Of a DNA stretch of 64,000 nt, positions 61,708 to 64,000 are shown piece by piece. Positions within the stretch are counted from its first letter, which is position 1, and each line of letters opens with the position of its first letter. This stretch comes from Achromobacter insolitus (GTDB lineage Bacteria > Pseudomonadota > Gammaproteobacteria > Burkholderiales > Burkholderiaceae_B), in the NCBI RefSeq assembly GCF_002209555.1, contig NZ_NJIF01000003.1, positions 682,001 through 746,000 of the forward strand, given 5' to 3'. Position numbers and translations under genes: made by a program. Under the pieces are notes generated by a model. That model had not been told where the DNA came from and searched no databases. It saw only the letters and a program-made list of their open reading frames with translations.

Positions 61708-62907
61708 CTACGCGATCACTCCTCGGGCGCGCATGCCTGCAATTCTGTCCTCCGGCACGCCGAAACGCCGCAACACCTCGTCAGTGTGCTGGCCCATCAG
61801 CGGCGCCGCCGAGCGCAAGGATCCCGGCGTCCGTGAAAACTTGGTCGGGATGCCGATGGTCTTCATCCTGCCCAGCGCCGGGTGCTCCAGTTCTTGCACC
61901 ATGCCGCGCGCCAGGTAGTGCGGATCCTGCATCGCCTGGCCGAAATCGTTGATCGGGCCGCAGGGCACCGACGCCCGTTCGCAGCGTTCGATCCATTCGG
62001 CCGCGTCGGCGCGCGCGAACTCCGCCTCCAGCAACGGTTCCAGCTCGGCGATGTTGGCCAGCCGATCCGAGTTGGTAATGAAGCGCGGATCGGTGATCAG
62101 CTCGGGACGTTCCAGCACGTCCGCGCACAAACGTTCCCAGGTGCGCTGATTGGCCGCGCCTATCATGATGTAGCCTTGGCGCGTGCCGAAAGCCTGGTAT
62201 GGCGCCGATACGCGATGGCGGCTGCCAGTGCCCTGCGGCACGGTGCCGTCGGCGAAGTACGCCGCCGCTTCCCACACGAACCAGGGCAGCCCGCATTCGG
62301 CCAAGGCGATGTCGATGTGCTGGCCTTCGCCCGTCTTCATCTGGTGGATGCAGGCGGCCAGGATCGCGTAGACCGCCGTCAACCCCGCGCCCACGTCATA
62401 GATGGCAATGCCCGACTTCAGCGGCCGGCCGCCGGGCTCGCCGGTCATGCTCATGATGCCGCTCATGCCCTGCGCCACCAGGTCGAAGCCGCCCTTGCCC
62501 GCATAGGGACCGGAGTGGCCGTAGCCCGAAATCGAGCAATACACCAGGCGCGGGTTGATCCGCGAGAGCGTTTCGTAGTCCACGCCAAGCGACTTGGTCA
62601 CGCCGACGCGGTAGTTCTCCACTACGACGTCCGCCCAGCGGGCCAGGTCGTACAACACCTCGCGGGCTTCGGGGTCCTTCAGGTTCAGCGCAATGCCCTG
62701 CTTGTTGCGATTGATCTGCGCAAAACAGGTGGATTCGCCATTGACGTACGGCCCCATTTCGCGGGAATCGTCGCCAGCGCCGGTCTTCTCGACCTTGATG
62801 ACCTCGGCGCCCAGGTCGGCCAGCACCATGGTGCAGTATGGGCCGGCCATGATCTGCGACAGGTCCAGGATCTTAATGCCGGCAAGGGGGGGTGCAGCTT
62901 GCGTCAT
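61708..62907 (-). CDS. CaiB/BaiF family III CoA-transferase
   Basis: A 399-residue enzyme of normal order and length. GIKILDLSQIMAGPYCTMVL, ADLGAEVIKVEKTGAGDDSR, VYCSISGYGHSGPYAGKGGF and the nucleophile Asp in GEGQHIDIALAECG are present. It moves CoA between carboxylic acids. In an operon with an enoyl-CoA hydratase and a Liv-type importer it would activate the imported acid. Compare the gene at 33973-35430, whose second half lacks the Asp. Confidence 0.94.
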   Translation of the reverse strand: MTQAAPPLAGIKILDLSQIMAGPYCTMVLADLGAEVIKVEKTGAGDDSREMGPYVNGESTCFAQINRNKQGIALNLKDPEAREVLYDLARWADVVVENYRVGVTKSLGVDYETLSRINPRLVYCSISGYGHSGPYAGKGGFDLVAQGMSGIMSMTGEPGGRPLKSGIAIYDVGAGLTAVYAILAACIHQMKTGEGQHIDIALAECGLPWFVWEAAAYFADGTVPQGTGSRHRVSAPYQAFGTRQGYIMIGAANQRTWERLCADVLERPELITDPRFITNSDRLANIAELEPLLEAEFARADAAEWIERCERASVPCGPINDFGQAMQDPHYLARGMVQELEHPALGRMKTIGIPTKFSRTPGSLRSAAPLMGQHTDEVLRRFGVPEDRIAGMRARGVIA

Positions 62908-62935
62908 ATGCAGTCCGTCTTGGGTCGGGGCCGCT

Positions 62936-63709
62936 TCAGCGGCCGATGAATTCGGGGATGCGCTTGGCGGCGAAGGCCTCGCGGCCGCGCCGGTAGTCCT
63001 CGGTGCCGAAGCAGGCGTAGGCTTCGCCACGCTCTTGCGGGCTCAGCGCGCGCCCTTCGCGCAGCTGGCTCACGAAGCGTTTGTGCCAACGGTTCACCAG
63101 CGGCGCCGACGAGGCGATACGGCGGGCGGTGGCATAGGCTTGCTCGGCCACGCGCTCATCGTCCACGACGCGGCTCAACAGCCCCTTGGACATGGCCTCG
63201 TCGGCGCCAAAGATATTCCCTTCCAGCAGGATCTCCAGCACGCGCGCGGCGCCGACCACGCTGATCAGGTCGGCCAGTTCCTGGTGGTCCACGGTCAACC
63301 CGATCCGGTTCACCGGAATGCCGTAGCGGCTGTTGCGTCCGCCGATGCGGATATCGCACAGGGCGGCCAGCTCCAGCCCGCCCCCGACGCACACGCCTTC
63401 GATGCAGGCAACCGTGGGATGGCGCAAATGCTTGAGCGTGTCGGTCATGGACAAGGTGAAGAGCGCATACTCGGCCGCCTGCGCCGCTCCGTCCCGGTCT
63501 TCCTCGAAGCCGCCGATGTCGCTGCCGGCGCAGAAAGCGCCGCCGGCGCCGCGCAGCACCACGCAACGCACCGCGTCGTCGGCGTCCAGCTCCCGCATGA
63601 CGCGGCCGAATTCCCGGTACATGTCCAGCGTGAACGCATTGCGCTTTTCCGGGCGGTTCATCAGCACGGTGGCCACGCCGTCCGTATCGCGGCTCAGGTC
63701 TATGCTCAT
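62936..63709 (-). CDS. Enoyl-CoA hydratase/isomerase family protein
   Basis: A 257-residue crotonase-fold enzyme: VATVLMNRPEKRNAFTLDMY, the oxyanion-hole segment VLRGAGGAFCAGSDIGGF, and VACIEGVCVGGGLELAALCD. The Glu often used for hydration lies beyond this loop and the exact reaction is open (hydratase, isomerase, hydrolase or C-C lyase). Its start overlaps the M29-like stop by 4 nt. It acts between that protein and the CoA-transferase. Confidence 0.92.
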   Translation of the reverse strand: MSIDLSRDTDGVATVLMNRPEKRNAFTLDMYREFGRVMRELDADDAVRCVVLRGAGGAFCAGSDIGGFEEDRDGAAQAAEYALFTLSMTDTLKHLRHPTVACIEGVCVGGGLELAALCDIRIGGRNSRYGIPVNRIGLTVDHQELADLISVVGAARVLEILLEGNIFGADEAMSKGLLSRVVDDERVAEQAYATARRIASSAPLVNRWHKRFVSQLREGRALSPQERGEAYACFGTEDYRRGREAFAAKRIPEFIGR

Positions 63710-64000
63710 GCCGCCTCCTCCAGGCGCAAGTCCGTGCCTTGCAGCACGACCTTGCCGTCCAGTTCGAGTGTGGCCTCGGTCACGATGGTGTCGTAATGCG
63801 CCGCTGCCTTGACGGTGCCGCCGATATAGGCGCTGGTGCCCAGCGCCAGCTGGATGGATCCGTAGACGGATTCATCCGACAGCATGGTGCCGTCCAGCTG
63901 GCAGCGCGGGTTCATGCCCACGCCCAGTTCGCCCAGGTTGTAGACCTGGGGGTCGTTGAAGCTGGCCAACAGGTCGCGGAACTGGCGCGCCACGGCTCCG
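63706..64000 (-). CDS. M29 aminopeptidase / 2,5-dihydroxypyridine dioxygenase-like protein, C-terminal part
   Basis: The last 98 codons are visible; the frame stays open to the window edge, so the gene begins to the right. VYNLGELGVGMNPRCQLDGT, YGSIQLALGTSAYIGGTVKA and AAHYDTIVTEATLELDGKVV match the C-terminal domain shared by thermophilic M29 aminopeptidases and NicX-type dihydroxypyridine dioxygenases. In this family the ELGVG and AHYD stretches carry metal or substrate residues. First visible gene of the operon. A peptidase and a ring-cleaving role are both possible. Confidence 0.6.
   Translation of the reverse strand, partial: GAVARQFRDLLASFNDPQVYNLGELGVGMNPRCQLDGTMLSDESVYGSIQLALGTSAYIGGTVKAAAHYDTIVTEATLELDGKVVLQGTDLRLEEAA

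Overview
The window is GC-rich, tightly packed chromosomal DNA with short intergenic gaps, frequent ATGA stop/start overlaps and many ABC-importer, CaiB-type CoA-transferase and LysR/IclR genes. Together with a dispersed hairpin-rich intergenic repeat at 10633-10714, this points to a betaproteobacterium of the Burkholderiales, most likely Alcaligenaceae (Bordetella/Achromobacter-like). The taxon is an inference from gene style; there is no rRNA in the window. I see no tRNA, rRNA, CRISPR, prophage or complete insertion sequence.

Layout. 1-5.1 kb: the start of a branched-chain-amino-acid-type binding protein, divergent from a TrmB-like regulator, then LysR, an unknown protein, Dps and an MFS carrier. 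5.1-10.5 kb: CstA-type carbon-starvation/pyruvate transporter with its small YbdD partner, divergent from a Cache-domain histidine kinase and NarL-type response regulator, then folE. 10.5-29.2 kb: a sulfonate island. tauABC and a MocR/TauR-type regulator run rightward. A leftward run encodes Xsc, Pta, a complete peptide-type ABC importer, a YtcJ-like amidohydrolase, a CobW GTPase, an NTF2-like protein and a DadA-like FAD oxidoreductase, and is divergent from an IclR regulator. 29.3-38.5 kb: dbpA, DoxX, a tiny Tyr-rich lipoprotein, a YXWV-type protein with a 12-unit Gln-rich tandem repeat, a periplasmic peroxiredoxin, an oddly built CaiB protein, photolyase, and an Aer-like protein that lacks its signalling module. 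38.7-48.1 kb: a DUF1800/DUF1501 pair, MFS carrier, glutathione peroxidase, Lrp, EamA carrier, GST, GNAT, a two-gene (LplB+LplA) lipoate ligase and a DUF3298-like lipoprotein. 48.3-55.4 kb: porin, glutamate dehydrogenase, and a translationally coupled polar amino-acid ABC importer with hutG and an IclR regulator. 55.6-64.0 kb: one leftward operon of at least nine genes (M29/NicX-like protein, enoyl-CoA hydratase, CaiB CoA-transferase, Liv-type importer, amidase) ending in a UUCG terminator.

How they work together. The best candidate for a new system is the 10.8-29.2 kb island. Xsc plus Pta is the established route from sulfoacetaldehyde to acetyl-CoA and sulfite. Here it is linked to a peptide-type importer and an amidohydrolase instead of the usual taurine aminotransferase or dioxygenase. 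I infer uptake of a taurine conjugate, hydrolysis to taurine, oxidative deamination (possibly by the FAD enzyme), then Xsc/Pta. The 55.6-64.0 kb operon looks like a second catabolic module for an unknown amide-containing or aromatic acid that passes through a CoA thioester.
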